Assembly (NCBI GenBank): GCA_032622095.1
Contig: CP136062.1
Location: 51,477,349-51,541,348 of the forward strand
Reading direction: 5' to 3'
Source: Siphonodentalium dalli
Taxonomy: Eukaryota; Mollusca; Scaphopoda; Gadilida; Siphonodentaliidae
DNA length: 64,000 nucleotides
Part shown: piece by piece, positions 29,267 through 42,600 of the stretch
Layout of the letters: the number at the start of each line of letters is the position of its first letter
Position numbering within the stretch: position 1 is the first letter of the stretch
Program-made: the position numbers and the translations under genes
Notes under the pieces: model-generated
What the model was told of the DNA's origin: nothing
Seen by the model: the letters and a program-made list of their open reading frames with translations, nothing else
Databases searched by the model: none

Positions 29267-32200
29267 CTTACCAATTGGTTTATGGAATCTTATTTTTTTT
29301 AAACTGGCTATAAGACCAGCTACAGGACACAAAACTGGCTACATAAACGAGCAACTAGCGTCCGGCCAATAAACGATAAAAAAAACAGTCTACCGGCTAC
29401 CAGCCTAAAAACAGGCTACGAAACAGGCTGCCGGCTAAAACACTGGCTACCGGCTTCATAGCACTTCAAAACAGAATCTCACTGATTTAGCAACGAAACA
29501 GGTCCGAGTGCCTTACGAATAATTTATTCATACACTCGTTCTCTAAATTCTTTATTTCCTTCTACAGTAATGCTCTAAGTAATCGACCCCTTAACCACAG
29601 CAGAATTATTGGTAACTTTTCAGAATTTAGTCGGGAAATATGGCTTTTTGCCATTCATCGGAAAGCTCTCGTGAAAAGTTACCCATAATTCTGTTGTGGT
29701 TAAGGTGTCGATTACTTAGGGCATTACTGTACTTCATAGTTTATGTGGGTTTATGGGAGTATGAAAAGACAGTTTGATTTTCTACACTTTAATCAAATCA
29801 ATGAATATAAATTTAACAGTAATGTTATATATATTTTCGACATGTAAACATTTGAATATGCAGACCAAGTTTCCTCCATCTTATCCAGACATTCCTCTTA
29901 GCTACTCATTATCTGAGAATATACCTCGAATCGGCTGCTCATCAGAAAGTATACAGTCACGAAAGGAAAGAGATGAACTACAGTTTTCCGAGTGTAGCAT
30001 GTCGTCGCATCGGTGCTATAATGTTCTATATATCCATTTATCGTTTTTTGTGGGGAAACTCTATTTGAAAATTTGACCACCTGGTTTTCGTATATGTCTG
30101 CTTTATTTTAGGTTTTTTAAATCATTCCAAAGTACAAAACTCGCACATTATGTCATTTTATGTGCTGTTTTAACCAAAGAATACAGTTAGAATTAAGATT
30201 TTATATATAAGAGTATGAAAGCACTATTTCCAGTCCGGCATATTGACGGCCATTAGTTCCCATTGCTTACCATTGTCGGTTCGAGATAGAACATTATAGC
30301 ACTGAAATTTATGCGATCACATGTTACAAATTAATCAATTCATTGGTCCAAAGTGAAGATAGAACAATACAGCACTGACATAAAAACTAATTCGACAATG
30401 CTTTTATTTTAAATCTCCGGTTTCACGGTTGAGGGGATCATCATATGACGTTGATGTTCAAAAAGATGAGACAGTATAATTACCAAACTGGCATGAAGAC
30501 AGGACATTAGACAGTATAATTACCAAACTGGCATGAAGACAGGACATTAGATCAACTGAAATCGAAGAACAGAGGAAACTTGATCTACTGAAATAAAAAA
30601 AAAAGTTAAAACTTCTCTGTATATATATATATATTATTGCCACAATCTCCACAGGAAACCAATTGTTCCCTCCGATTACGGAATGGATTCTCTCCCATTC
30701 AGTTCTCAAAGTACACAATGGAATTCTTCATTCTACAAGCAAACGACAGGCAGATAAACTCCTTTAGATTCAGTTGTGGAAATGTTCAGTTAATAAATTT
30801 CAAAATAGGAAGTTTGTTTAAGTTATTAACCCTTTCTTTACTAAATGGACTCTTCCAGTCAGTTATAAAAGTATACATTGGAATAGTCTATATTCATTTG
30901 GAGGGATGTTCATGATAAATCAGCAGACGACAGTGGAACGAAAAGATTCAGAAGAATTCATATTCATAGGTAGAAAATTTTCAGATAATAAGTTCAACAA
31001 ACAACACTATTGTCATTTGTTGAACTTATTATTTGAACAATGCCTAAGGAAACCACTCGTCAATGAGTATTTAGTGAAAAAAGGGTTAACTGAACAACAA
31101 ATGAATCAATGGGAATTAAATTAGCACAAATTAGCCTGAATTCAGTTATCAAATTTAACGGCTCACTCTGAAATCTGGTATAGAAAGAGAAATTCATATA
31201 ATATATTGAATTATGATCCGAAAGTCAGTTATCAACATAAAAACATCTAACAATATCTTACGTCAATATGAGTGCGTTGGCGACTCTTTGTGTTGAATTA
31301 AATTTGCATTGATCACACTTCAAATTAAAATCAATTCATGAGATATGTTACATAATTACAGTGATGCCCTATATAATCGACTCCTTAACCACAGCATAAT
31401 TATGGGTAATTTCTCAGGATTTAGTCGGAAATATGGCTCGTTGCCATTCATCGGAAAGCTCTCACTGACAGCTTTCCAATGAATGGCAACGAGCCATATT
31501 TCCGACTAAATCCGGAAAAATTACCCATAATTCTGCTGTGGTTAAGGAGTCAATTATTTAGGGCATTACTGTATGTCCGTGTTTATGGAGAGTGCACTTA
31601 TCTGATAATAAATATCCCATAAATCTTTCAACAAAGGTCAAGGTTATTTTAGGGTCAAGGTCAAGGTCATGTAAACCCCCCACATCAACTTGACAACAAA
31701 TTTGGTTGAGGTCGGATCTTGACTGCTCCCGCGATGTCGACCCATGTTAGGATGGACATATAATCGAATTACCTCGCTGACGCCAACCGTGACAAAACAT
31801 TTCAATAAAAACCCTGCGATCCTATGTTGAATCAGATTAGCAAGCAGCCGGCTAATTGCGTTCGCGCGATGCAAAACCTGGAAGCTCGTCGCCTTATTAG
31901 GGTAGATTGGTTCAATCAGTTATCTCGAGCGAAATGATATGCCGCTGAAATTTCTGCGCGGCCAATTCTTTGCGAGACGGGAATCTATTGAATCTGCGTC
32001 AGCCTAACAGGGGCATATTCGTTAAGCAATTTATCTGGAGGGAAATTAAATGCAGCTAAAAGGCAGGCTCGTTATTACAAAACGCCATAACTAAAGACCG
32101 GCATAAAGCACGCTATCGTGCTATGCATCGTTGGAAAGGGCACACCCTGGGCTATTTAACTGGGTTAATTTGATTGTGAAGTAGGCACGTTTGCGTTGTG

Positions 32201-33994
32201 TTATTTTCGCATATATCTTTTGCGAAAACGGTTATCATTATTTATATGTATGATAATTCACACAATGCCTACATACCATGCACGCAGACTCATTTGACTG
32301 CTGAACTAATTACGAACAATTGCACTCAAGTGCAATCGCGCTTTGCTCAAGTCAAGCCATGCATAATGAGGTCCCCAGATGGTGAATTTGGTGATGCTAG
32401 ATCGCTATGCGGGATAGGGCCACTAAATTCACCCTCTGGGGACCTCATTCTGCAAATGGCAGGCACACTAAACTCAGACTTGTCAACCCTTGATAAGGCA
32501 TCATTTTAGATTTAAATATCATTTTAAAGTTTATACTTTCATATTTACTTCATCACAGTGAACCATCTCCTCATACCTAACCCTTTGATTACTTAATGAA
32601 TTCTCCCGTCGAGTTCTACAAACATACATTGGAATTGTCCATTCTTCATTTGTAGGGATGGTCAACTAGCCTAAAGGAGTGTTTAGACGAATCCATTGCG
32701 TTCCAATTGAAATACAGACAATAACACTATAAAGAAGCTTTCACAGACCTGCGGCTGAAGTATGCTGTAAAAATGCTGCGTGGCTATCCCTTTCACAGGA
32801 CTGCGGCCAACATTGCATTTAACTCATTCGGCTACGTATATAATATATAGATAGGACACTAAAACACTGGCTAGAAGCAAGCCTGAGTTTAGTGTGCCTG
32901 TCATTTGCAGATCAAGTTGAGGTCCCCATAGAGTGAATTTAGTGACGCTATCCTGCAAATTTACCCTCTGGGAACCTCATTCTGCTTAGGCCTTATCTTC
33001 TCTGGAAAGTATCTTTATTATCAAATTTCTATAGAAACTTCTTCACATAGATTCTATTTCTTTTTTTAGTTTAGTTTCTCTATATCCCCAAATTGGCAGA
33101 CAATACATTGTATAATCGAGGTTCCCAATTGGTGAACATCACAGTATTCACCATTTGGGAACTTCAATTTGAGTCTGTCTCCTATAGCAGATGAGTCCAT
33201 GCAGAATGAGGTCCCCAGAGGGTGAATTTGGTGATGCTAGCCCGCTATGAGGGATAGCGTCACTAAATTAACCCTCTGGGGACCTTATTTTGAAAATGAC
33301 AGGCACACTAAACTCAGACTTGTCAACCCTTGATAAGGCATCATTTTAGATTTTAATATCATTTTAAAGTTTATACTTTCATACTTACTTCATCACAGTG
33401 AACCATCTCCTCATACCTACCCCTTTGATTACTTAATGAATTCTCCCATCGAGTTCTACAAACATACATTGGAATTGTTCATTCTTCATTTGTAGGGATG
33501 GTCAGTTAGCCAGATATTTGTATGGTTTGAAACATTGAGCCTAACCCGACAGCCACACACATTGCCCGCATGCGTCAGCCGCAGGTCTGTAAAAGCAGCT
33601 TTAGGCATCTTGACGGCTGCCATGCATCCGTTAAGGTGTATCCATTAACGTGCACAACATTTTCAATGGAAAGCCGCAATGCATACCTTATATGATAATT
33701 AAGCGCGTGCCTGCGAAGCAAAGGAAATTTGACTTGTACAGTAATGCCCTAATTAATCGACTCCTTAACCACAGCAGAATTATGGGTAACTTTTCAGGAT
33801 TTAGTCGGAAATATGGCTTGTTGCCATTCATCGGAAAGCTCTCGCCAAGAGCTTTCCGATAAATGGCAACAAGCCATATTTCTCGCCGAGAGCTTTCCGA
33901 TGAATGGCAACAAGCCATATTTCCGACTAAATCCTGAAAAGTTACCCATAATTCTGCTGTAGTTAAGGAGTCGATTAATTAGAGCAATACTGTA
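29267..33994. repeat. Tandem segmental duplication, unit 2 (4728 bp)
   Basis: Collinear with unit 1 at a constant offset of 4728 bp over long stretches (25909 to 30637, 28922 to 33650). It carries only two VNTR units (30469-30548) and lacks the 166 bp present at 24937-25102. Short fold-back MITE at 29563-29731, TTAA MITE at 30826-31089, fold-back MITE at 31357-31573, block D copy 3 at about 32358-33838, fold-back MITE with duplicated tip at 33737-33994. Confidence 0.92.
30469..30548. repeat. 40-bp VNTR, 2 units
   Basis: Same unit and flanks as 25461-25820, two units only, 80 bp. Confidence 0.9.
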
Positions 33995-36900
33995 CTTACC
34001 AATTGGTTTATGGAATCTTATTTTTTTTAAACTGGCTATAAGACCAGCTACAGGACACAAAACTGGCTACATAAACGAGCAACTAGCGTCCGGCCAATAA
34101 ACGATAAAAAAAACAGTCTACCGGCTACCAGCCTAAAAACAGGCTACGAAACAGGCTGCCGGCTAAAACACTGGCTACCGGCTTCATAGCACTTCAAAAC
34201 AGAATCTCACTGATTTAGCAACGAAACAGGTCCGAGTGCCTTACGAATAATTTATTCATACACTCGTTCTCTAAATTCTTTATTTCCTTCTACAGTAATG
34301 CTCTAAGTAATCGACCCCTTAACCACAGCAGAATTATTGGTAACTTTTCAGAATTTAGTCGGGAAATATGGCTTTTTGCCATTCATCGGAAAGCTCTCGT
34401 GAAAAGTTACCCATAATTCTGTTGTGGTTAAGGTGTCGATTACTTAGGGCATTACTGTACTTCATAGTTTATGTGGGTTTATGGGAGTATGAAAAGACAG
34501 TTTGATTTTCTACACTTTAATCAAATCAATGAATATAAATTTAACAGTAATGTTATATATATTTTCGACATGTAAACATTTGAATATGCAGACCAAGTTT
34601 CCTCCATCTTATCCAGACATTCCTCTTAGCTACTCATTATCTGAGAATATACCTCAAATCGGCTGCTCATCAGAAAGTATACAGTCACGAAAGGAAAGAG
34701 ATGAACTACAGTTTTCCGAGTGTAGCATGTCGTCGCATCGGTGCTATAATGTTCTATATATCCATTTATCGTTTTTTGTGGGGAAACTCTATTTGAAAAT
34801 TTGACCACCTGGTTTTCGTATATGTCTGCTCTATTTTAGGTTTTTTAAATCATTCCAAAGTACAAAACTCGCACATTATGTCATTTTATGTGCTGTTTTA
34901 ACCAAAGAATACAGTTAGAATTAAGATTTTATATATAAGAGTATGAAAGCACTATTTCCAGTCCGGCATATTGACGGCCATTAGTTCCCATTGCTTACCA
35001 TTGTCGGTTCGAGATAGAACATTATAGCACTGAAATTTATGCGATCACATGTTACAAATTAATCAATTCATTGGTCCAAAGTGATGTTAGAACAATACAG
35101 CACTGACATAAAAACTAATTCGACAATGCTTTTATTTTAAATCTCCGGTTTCACGGTTGAGGGGATCATCATATGACGTTGATGTTCAAAAAGATGAGAC
35201 AGTATAATTACCAAACTGGCACGAAGACAGGACATTAGACAGTATAATTACCAAACTGGAATGAAGACAGGACATTAGACAGTATAATTACCAAACTGGA
35301 ATGAAGACAGGACATTAGACAGTATAATTACCAACCTGGAATGAAGACAGGACATTAGACAGTATAATTACCAAACTGGAATGAAGACAGGACATTAGAC
35401 AGTATAATTACCAAACTGGAATGAAGACAGGACATTAGACAGTATAATTACCAAACTGGCATGAAGACAGGACATTAGACAGTATAATTACCAAACCGGC
35501 ATGAAGACAGGACATTAGACAGTATAATTACCAACCTGGAATGAAGACAGGACATTAGACAGTATAATTACCAACCTGGAATGAAGACAGGACATTAGAC
35601 AGTATAATTACCAACCTGGCATGAAGACAGGACATTAGACAGTATAATTACCAACCTGGAATGAAGACAGGACATTAGACAGTATAATTACCAGACTGGA
35701 ATGAAGACAGGACATTAGACAGTATAATTACCAAACTGGCATGAAGACAGGACATTAGACAGTATAATTACCAAACCGGCATGAAGACAGGACATTAGAC
35801 AGTATAATTACCAAACCGGCATGAAGACAGGACATTAGACAGTATAATTACCAACCTGGAATGAAGACAGGACATTAGACAGTATAATTACCAAACCGGC
35901 ATGAAGACAGGACATTAGACAGTATAATTACCAACCTGGAATGAAGACAGGACATTAGACAGTATAATTACCAACCTGGAATGAAGACAGGACATTAGAC
36001 AGTATAATTACCAAACCGGCATGAAGACAGGACATTAGACAGTATAATTACCAACCTGGAATGAAGACAGGACATTAGACAGTATAATTACCAACCTGGA
36101 ATGAAGACAGGACATTAGACAGTATAATTACCAAACCGGCATGAAGACAGGACATTAGACAGTATAATTACCAACCTGGAATGAAGACAGGACATTAGAC
36201 AGTATAATTACCAACCTGGAATGAAGACAGGACATTAGACAGTATAATTACCAAACCGGCATGAAGACAGGACATTAGACAGTATAATTACCAACCTGGA
36301 ATGAAGACAGGACATTAGACAGTATAATTACCAACCTGGAATGAAGACAGGACATTAGACAGTATAATTACCAAACCGGCATGAAGACAGGACATTAGAC
36401 AGTATAATTACCAAACCGGCATGAAGACAGGACATTAGACAGTATAATTACCAACCTGGAATGAAGACAGGACATTAGACAGTATAATTACCAACCTGGA
36501 ATGAAGACAGGACATTAGACAGTATAATTACCAAACCGGCATGAAGACAGGACATTAGACAGTATAATTACCAACCTGGAATGAAGACAGGACATTAGAC
36601 AGTATAATTACCAAACCGGCATGAAGACAGGACATTAGACAGTATAATTACCAAACTGGCATGAAGACAGGACATTAGACAGTATAATTACCAAACCGGC
36701 ATGAAGACAGGACATTAGACAGTATAATTACCAAACCGGCATGAAGACAGGACATTAGACAGTATAATTACCAAACCGGCATGAAGACAGGACATTAGAC
36801 AGTATAATTACCAAACCGGCATGAAGACAGGACATTAGACAGTATAATTACCAACCTGGAATGAAGACAGGACATTAGACAGTATAATTACCAAACCGGC

Positions 36901-38710
36901 ATGAAGACAGGACATTAGACAGTATAATTACCAAACCGGCATGAAGACAGGACATTAGACAGTATAATTACCAACCTGGAATGAAGACAGGACATTAGAC
37001 AGTATAATTACCAACCTGGAATGAAGACAGGACATTAGACAGTATAATTACCAACCTGGCATGAAGACAGGACATTAGACAGTATAATTACCAACCTGGA
37101 ATGAAGACAGGACATTAGACAGTATAATTACCAAACTGGAATGAAGACAGGACATTAGACAGTATAATTACCAAACTGGCATGAAGACAGGACATTAGAC
37201 AGTATAATTACCAAACCGGCATGAAGACAGGACATTAGACAGTATAATTACCAAACTGGCATGAAGACGGGACATTAGACAGTATAATTACCAAACTGGA
37301 ATGAAGACAGGACATTAGACAGTATAATTACCAAACTGGCATGAAGACAGGACATTAGATGAGACAGTATAATTACCAAACTGGCATGAAGACAGGACAT
37401 TAGACAGTATAATTACCAAACTGGAATGAAGAGAGGACATTAGACAGTATAATTACCAAACTGGCATGAAGACAGGACATTAGATGAGACAGTATAATTA
37501 CCAAACTGGCATGAAGACAGGACATTAGACAGTATAATTACCAAACTGGAATGAAGACAGGACATTAGACAGTATAATTACCAAACTGGCATGAAGACAG
37601 GACATTAGACAGTATAATTACCAAACTGGCATGAAGAGAGGACATTAGATTGATTGAAATCGAAGAACAGGAAACTTGATCTACTGAAATAAAAAAAAAA
37701 GTTAAAACTTCTCTGTATATATATATATATTATTGCCACAATCTCCACAGGAAACCAATTGTTCCCTCCGATTACGGAATGGATTCTCTCCCATTCAGTT
37801 CTCAAAGTACACAATGGAATTCTTCATTCTACAAGCAAACGACAGGCAGATAAACTCCTTTAGATTCAGTTGTGGAAATGTTCAGTTAATAAATTTCAAA
37901 ATAGGAAGTTTGTTTAAGTTATTAACCCTTTCTTTACTAAATGGACTCTTCCAGTCAGTTATAAAAGTATACATTGGAATAGTCTATATTCATTTGGAGG
38001 GATGTTCATGATAAATCAGCAGACGACAGTGGAACGAAAAGATTCAGAAGAATTCATATTCATTGGTAGAAAATTTTCAGATAATAAGTTCAACAAACAA
38101 CACTATTGTCATTTGTTGAACTTATTATTTGAACAATGCCTAAGGAAACCACTCGTCAATGAGTATTTAGTGAAAAAAGGGTTAACTGAACATTTCTACA
38201 AATGAATCAATGGGAATTAAATTAACACAAATTAGCCTGTATTCAGTTATCAAATTTAACGGCTTACCCTGAAATCTGGTATAGAAAGAGATATTCATAT
38301 AATATATTGAATTATGATCCTCAAGTCAGTTATCAACATAAAAACATCTAACAATATATTACGTCAATATGAGTGCGTTGGCGACTCTTCGTGTTGTACC
38401 CGACATGCGAAATTAAATTTGCATTGATCACACTTCAAATTAAAATCAATTCATGAGATATGTTACATAATTACAGTGATGCCCTATATAATCGACTCCT
38501 TAACCACAGCATAATTATGGGTAATTTCTCAGGATTTAGTCGGAAATATGGCTCGTTGCCATTCATCGGAAAGCTCTCACTGACAGCTTTCCAATGAATG
38601 GCAACGAGCCATATTTCCGACTAAATCCTGAAAAATTACCCATAATTCTGCTGTGGTTAAGGAGTCAATTATTTAGGGCATTACTGTATGTCCGTGTTTA
38701 TGGAGAGTGC
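33995..38710. repeat. Tandem segmental duplication, unit 3 (partial, with VNTR expansion)
   Basis: Collinear with units 1 and 2 from the unit start through the fold-back MITE at 38472-38688. Then it diverges near 38710 (ACCTTCTGATGGTG replaces the units' continuation) and block D is absent. It includes the 61-unit VNTR. The TTAA MITE is at 37922-38185 and the short fold-back MITE at 34291-34459. Confidence 0.9.
35197..37646. repeat. 40-bp VNTR, 61 units
   Basis: 2450 bp: 61 units of 40 bp plus two 5-bp GATGA additions near 37360 and 37485. Three main unit types occur at the variable centre: CAAACTGG, CAACCTGGA and CAAACCGGC. Between about 35880 and 36400 they repeat in a three-unit order. 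Confidence 0.95.
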
Positions 38711-38769
38711 ACTTATCTGACCTTCTGATGGTGATAATAAATATCCCATAAATCTATCTCTGACAGGAT

Positions 38770-40420
38770 CATGGCAAAATGGGTTGGAGGGGGGGGGGGG
38801 GGCAGACTTTTGCATAGATAGGTTGATAGATTGTTTTCATTGCTTGATTTTCTAGCCAGTAGTTTGTGATGAGTTTGTTGTTTATAGACCAACAGTAGCA
38901 TATTTTTGATAAAATTTCACCAGTTGCTTTTTAGAAATGAAAAATCGGATTCTGGGAACATCCAATAAATCAAACTTTGCTTCTATGTTAACGCGCAATG
39001 ACGGACGCAAAATTCATCGGATGTATTTTCAATCTATAAGTCTTCACAAAAATTCATCGGAGAGGGCCCAGATTCGAACAGGGCCCAGATTCTCAAATTT
39101 TAAGTCGAGAAAAAAAGTAAAAAGTAAAAATTAGCAGACCGTACCTAAATTCAAACTTTTCCTGTATTTTCATATGAGTAATCAAAATATCAAATTTGAA
39201 AACAAACATAATACTAAAATTAAAGCTCTCACCCGGAAACCAAAATAAACATCAAATTATAAGTCGACAAGGCTATAACTCAGAAAAAATGGACAGACCG
39301 AATCCAAATTCGAACTTGACATGTATTTTCATGTGGGCAATCCACATACAAAATTTGAAAACAATCAGATAACTAAAACTAAAGTTGCAATCTGGAAACC
39401 ACCTGGGACAGACTGACAGACACCCTGACGCATGGACGGACACCGCTGATTTGTATAGTCCCCCCCCCCCCCCACAATTTTTTTTTCGGGATATAAATGG
39501 CAGAATAGTTCATTGGAGTGAAAAGAAGAAATACATTGTTGCTGCATCTATGGACTTTTACTCTCTTAACATTTTCACTGCTAAATAATGTCATTATACA
39601 TCGGGTGCTGGGCCATGGCATTGAAAGTGGAGACTTCTTCTGCAATTTATTATCTGATGTCTGCTTATTTTTCCTGAAATCCCCTCCAGGAACAACAGAT
39701 CATTCTAATGTATACTTTTATAATTTAGTGTAGAAAGGGTTAAAGTCTTAATAACTTAATATCAAATTACATCGTGATCGTTTGCAGTGCATGTCGGGCA
39801 GACTTTGATCCTGCTAAAATTACTATGATGTTTGTGCAATAAAAGCTATACCATTATTTTTCTCAAATTCATTTTCATGGTGTTTTTAGAATTAGAGTAT
39901 GAAAGAAAATGTCAATTATCTGCAGGGGGCATTTTGAGTACATATAGATGTCGAAAATGATTTATACAAAAGGCCGTTGGCCACCCACTCCCCCTGAAAA
40001 TGGAAGCTTTTTTCAGAACTTTAGTTTTTTTTTCAAAATGACAAATCTTCAATCAACATTCAAAACCTGAGACAAATAAATCTGACTATAAACAAAGTTA
40101 TCAACTGGACAGAAAAAATAAGGATTTCTAAGTCAAAAAGGGGCATAATACTGTAAAACAAAATTGATTGGACTCACATTTGAACTTGACCTGCATTTCT
40201 ATGTGAGTAGTCCACATAACAAATTTGGAAACAATTGGATAACAAATTTAACTTGAGTGGGACTTTCTAATATGAAGTATATTATGCAAAATTTCATCAA
40301 AGTCAAATATTATCATCCGGACAGCACATTTATCAGAAGGACAGTCAGATGGATGCCCAGACAGATGGACACCGATAATTTCTACAATCTCCTTTTTTCA
40401 GGGGCTAAAATTACTAACAA
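38770..40420. other. Repeat-rich non-coding sequence, possible old retroelement tail
   Basis: Contains two successive similar stretches of the form CCAAATTCGAACTTGACATG ... AATTTGAAAACAATC ... GGAAACC (about 39140-39240 and 39280-39400), then GACAGACTGACAGACACC and a C-run at 39461. A third similar stretch (TTTGAACTTGACCTGCATTT) lies at 40180. This layout is common in old molluscan repeats. No coding region was identified. Confidence 0.4.
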
Positions 40421-40617
40421 ATTATTGCAAAATGACCTCCTTTATGACTTTTTCGATCCTTTTGCAAATAAAATTTGCAAAAGACCGTTATTACCTTACT
40501 CGTATTTAAATTCGCGCAGTACTGTTTTTCGCTCAGTTTTGAATTCACTCACTTAGAATTCGAACACCTTGCTGCACAAATTCAAAACTGACAAATATAT
40601 TTTCATAAAATCCTTCG
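40398..40617. repeat. Dispersed 220-bp repeat, copy 1
   Basis: TCAGGGGCTAAAATTACTAA through TTACTCGTATTTAAATTCGC to TTCATAAAATCCTT. Nearly identical at 44598-44817, where satellite DNA follows, and at 61551-61770. Confidence 0.88.
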
Positions 40618-41281
40618 ATTTGATGACAGTTTCAGATCTTAATCGTTAATGAAGATCGTGTGCACATTAAACACCGTCACGGTGGCTTTACATCGTGTAT
40701 AATTTAACATAACTGCATCACCAATGTGTTGTGAATATGGGTGTTTATACACTCCAAATAATGATTCTGATATTGAAATAGTTATAAACATAATGAAATG
40801 AGCTCGGAAGAAGTAAAACAACAACCGCGTATAGAAAACTTACACCAGAAAAAAAATCAAAATTGACTGTGGGGTGTGTTGACATAACTAACTCAGACTG
40901 TTTGGTAACACTGTATAGTGCCAACATTGTGAATGGGGGGCATGCATTCGTGCATCTTCAGGCTGCAATATGTGTATTTCTTATAAGTATTTCAACATCA
41001 ATGATGTTACCATGCAGTGTCGCTATATAATTATGTCATACATATCAGTAATGGTTTAGATGTTGGTTGCCCGCATGTAAATTATAGTCATACAAGCCTA
41101 ATATTCGGTCCAACCTTCCGTAATGTATATACATGTACGTAACTCATCAACATATAGCCTTCTTGTTCCCGGTTGTTTGGTATAAACTTAGGAGTCGTAC
41201 TATTTTTTGCTTTGTTTTAAATTCGCGCACCGACTGCTGCGCGAAAAATTGTACTGCGCGAATTTAAATGAGAGTAAGGTA
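40494..41281. mobile_element. Candidate inverted-repeat element, CCTTACTCGTATTTAAATTC family
   Basis: The left sequence CCTTACTCGTATTTAAATTC-GCGCAGTAC is matched in inverse at about 41236-41281 (GTACTGCGCGAATTTAAATG-AGAGTAAGG). Inverted similarity covers about 45 bp. TA lies at both outer edges. No coding capacity. Duplicate at about 61648-62432. Confidence 0.5.
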
Positions 41282-41433
41282 CAATTAAAGAAAAATAACT
41301 ATTTTTTCTTAATAACATCACTTTCTTGCACCAACAGCAATTTAACCCGGATTGTTTATAATGCAAGCAAGAAGATATGAGCTTTGTTTTACAGCAGCAT
41401 AGAGTGTAAATGCTAGTTTCATCTACCAACAAC

Positions 41434-41649
41434 TACAGTAATGCCCTAAATAATTGACTCCTTAACCACAGCAGAATTATGGGTAATTTTTCAGGATTCA
41501 GTCAGAAATATGGCTTATTGTCATTCATCGGAAAGCTCTCACCAAGAGCTTTCTGATGAATGGCAACAAGCATATTTCCGACTAAATCCTGAATTTTTTT
41601 CCATAATTCTGCTGTGGTTAATGAGATGATTATTTAGGCCATTACTGTA
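41434..41649. mobile_element. Fold-back MITE (CAGTAATGC family)
   Basis: TA-CAGTAATGCCCTAAATAATT, tip CTCACCAAGAG, end GGCCATTACTG-TA. Duplicate at 62587-62802. Confidence 0.86.
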
Positions 41650-41879
41650 TACCTAGTTTACATTGTTTTACAGCAGCATAGAGTGTAGACGCTAGTTTTG
41701 TCTACCAACAACTATACTTAGTTTAAATTCGTTAAACTTCATTTATTTGGTCTATGTCAGCACACAGTTTCATTTGTCAGGCACACATTTATTTACATCT
41801 GACATTCTCTGAGGCACCAAATTCTGAATTAAATTCAAATTTGATGCTTATTTTCCAGAAACCAGTAAATCATACTTTT

Positions 41880-42019
41880 TACAGTAATGACCTAAATAAT
41901 CGACTCCTTAACCACAGCAGAATTATGGGTAATTTGAGAGCTTTCCGATGAATGGCAACAAGCCATATTTCCGACTAAATCCTGAAAAAAATTAGGGAGT
42001 CGATTTAGGGCATTACTTT
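41880..42019. mobile_element. Fold-back MITE (CAGTAATGC family), heavily deleted
   Basis: The left arm stops after GAATTATGGGTAATTTG and joins GAGCTTTCCGATGAATGG of the right arm, so about 60 bases of left arm are lost. Duplicate at 63045-63185. The two copies have slightly different left flanks (an extra ATTACAGCAAGTA in the second). Confidence 0.8.
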
Positions 42020-42291
42020 AACACTCTCTTCCTTCATATTTATACAATCATGTTTCTCAGTATATTTACACTCACGCATGCATCCGTTGCTGTGGAACAT
42101 AGATGCCGGATGTTCGTTGGTCGAAATTACGTCACATGACATCACACTGTGACCCCTACTTTATTCCATTTGTGTGTAGAAGCAACATGCAACGAGCTAT
42201 GAAAATAACGTTGGAAATTGGCTCTTATTGCTCTTTTAATCTGCAATTTGACTCGATTGAGTCTAAATATAAGTACTGGATGTTTATTTTG

Positions 42292-42369
42292 TTGCGTTCC
42301 ATAGAGTATGGATGCCAGTTGTTCATAAATATTTCAGACCAACTTGCATCCATACTCTATGGAACGCAA
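42292..42369. repeat. 24-bp perfect hairpin, pre-miRNA-like in shape
   Basis: TTGCGTTCCATAGAGTATGG-ATGC and its exact complement are separated by 30 bases. After one mismatch, AGTTG/CAACT extends the stem, leaving a loop of about 18 bases. Identical copy at 63457-63534. Could be a tiny MITE, a remnant palindrome or a hairpin RNA; there is no evidence of transcription. Confidence 0.6.
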
Positions 42370-42388
42370 GCAAATCAACGTCCATTTC

Positions 42389-42600
42389 TTAACCCTTTCA
42401 TGACGGGAGCTGCGCTGGTGCAGCATTAAAGATCCTGTGCCAGTGCATCTTCTTATATACATGTATGCGAGTCTCCCAAAGGAAGCTTCGAATATATACG
42501 GGAATGCACTGGCTTACAAGGTCAAGGCAAATATTGTTAGGCCAATGCATTCTCTTATATATGCGAGGCTCCCTATGGGTTTTCTCAAAATTTCAGGAAG
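42389..42600. mobile_element. TTAA MITE, CATGACGGGAGC family, right end degraded
   Basis: TTAACCCTTTCATGACGGGA at the left. First palindrome with tip CTCCCAAAGGAAGC. The second arm CCAATGCATTCTCTTATATA runs to tip CTCCCTATGGG and then jumps to TTTTCTCAAAATTTCAGGAA, losing the return arm. No closing TTAA. Duplicate at 63554-63765. Confidence 0.75.

Noticed and set aside
35197-37646. CRISPR-like array
   Set aside because: The 40-bp units are contiguous and nearly identical with no unique spacers, and the surroundings are eukaryotic. It is a VNTR.
42103-42429. 108-codon gene, duplicated at 63268
   Set aside because: The frame runs through a hairpin and into a TTAA MITE. Its preservation follows from recent duplication.
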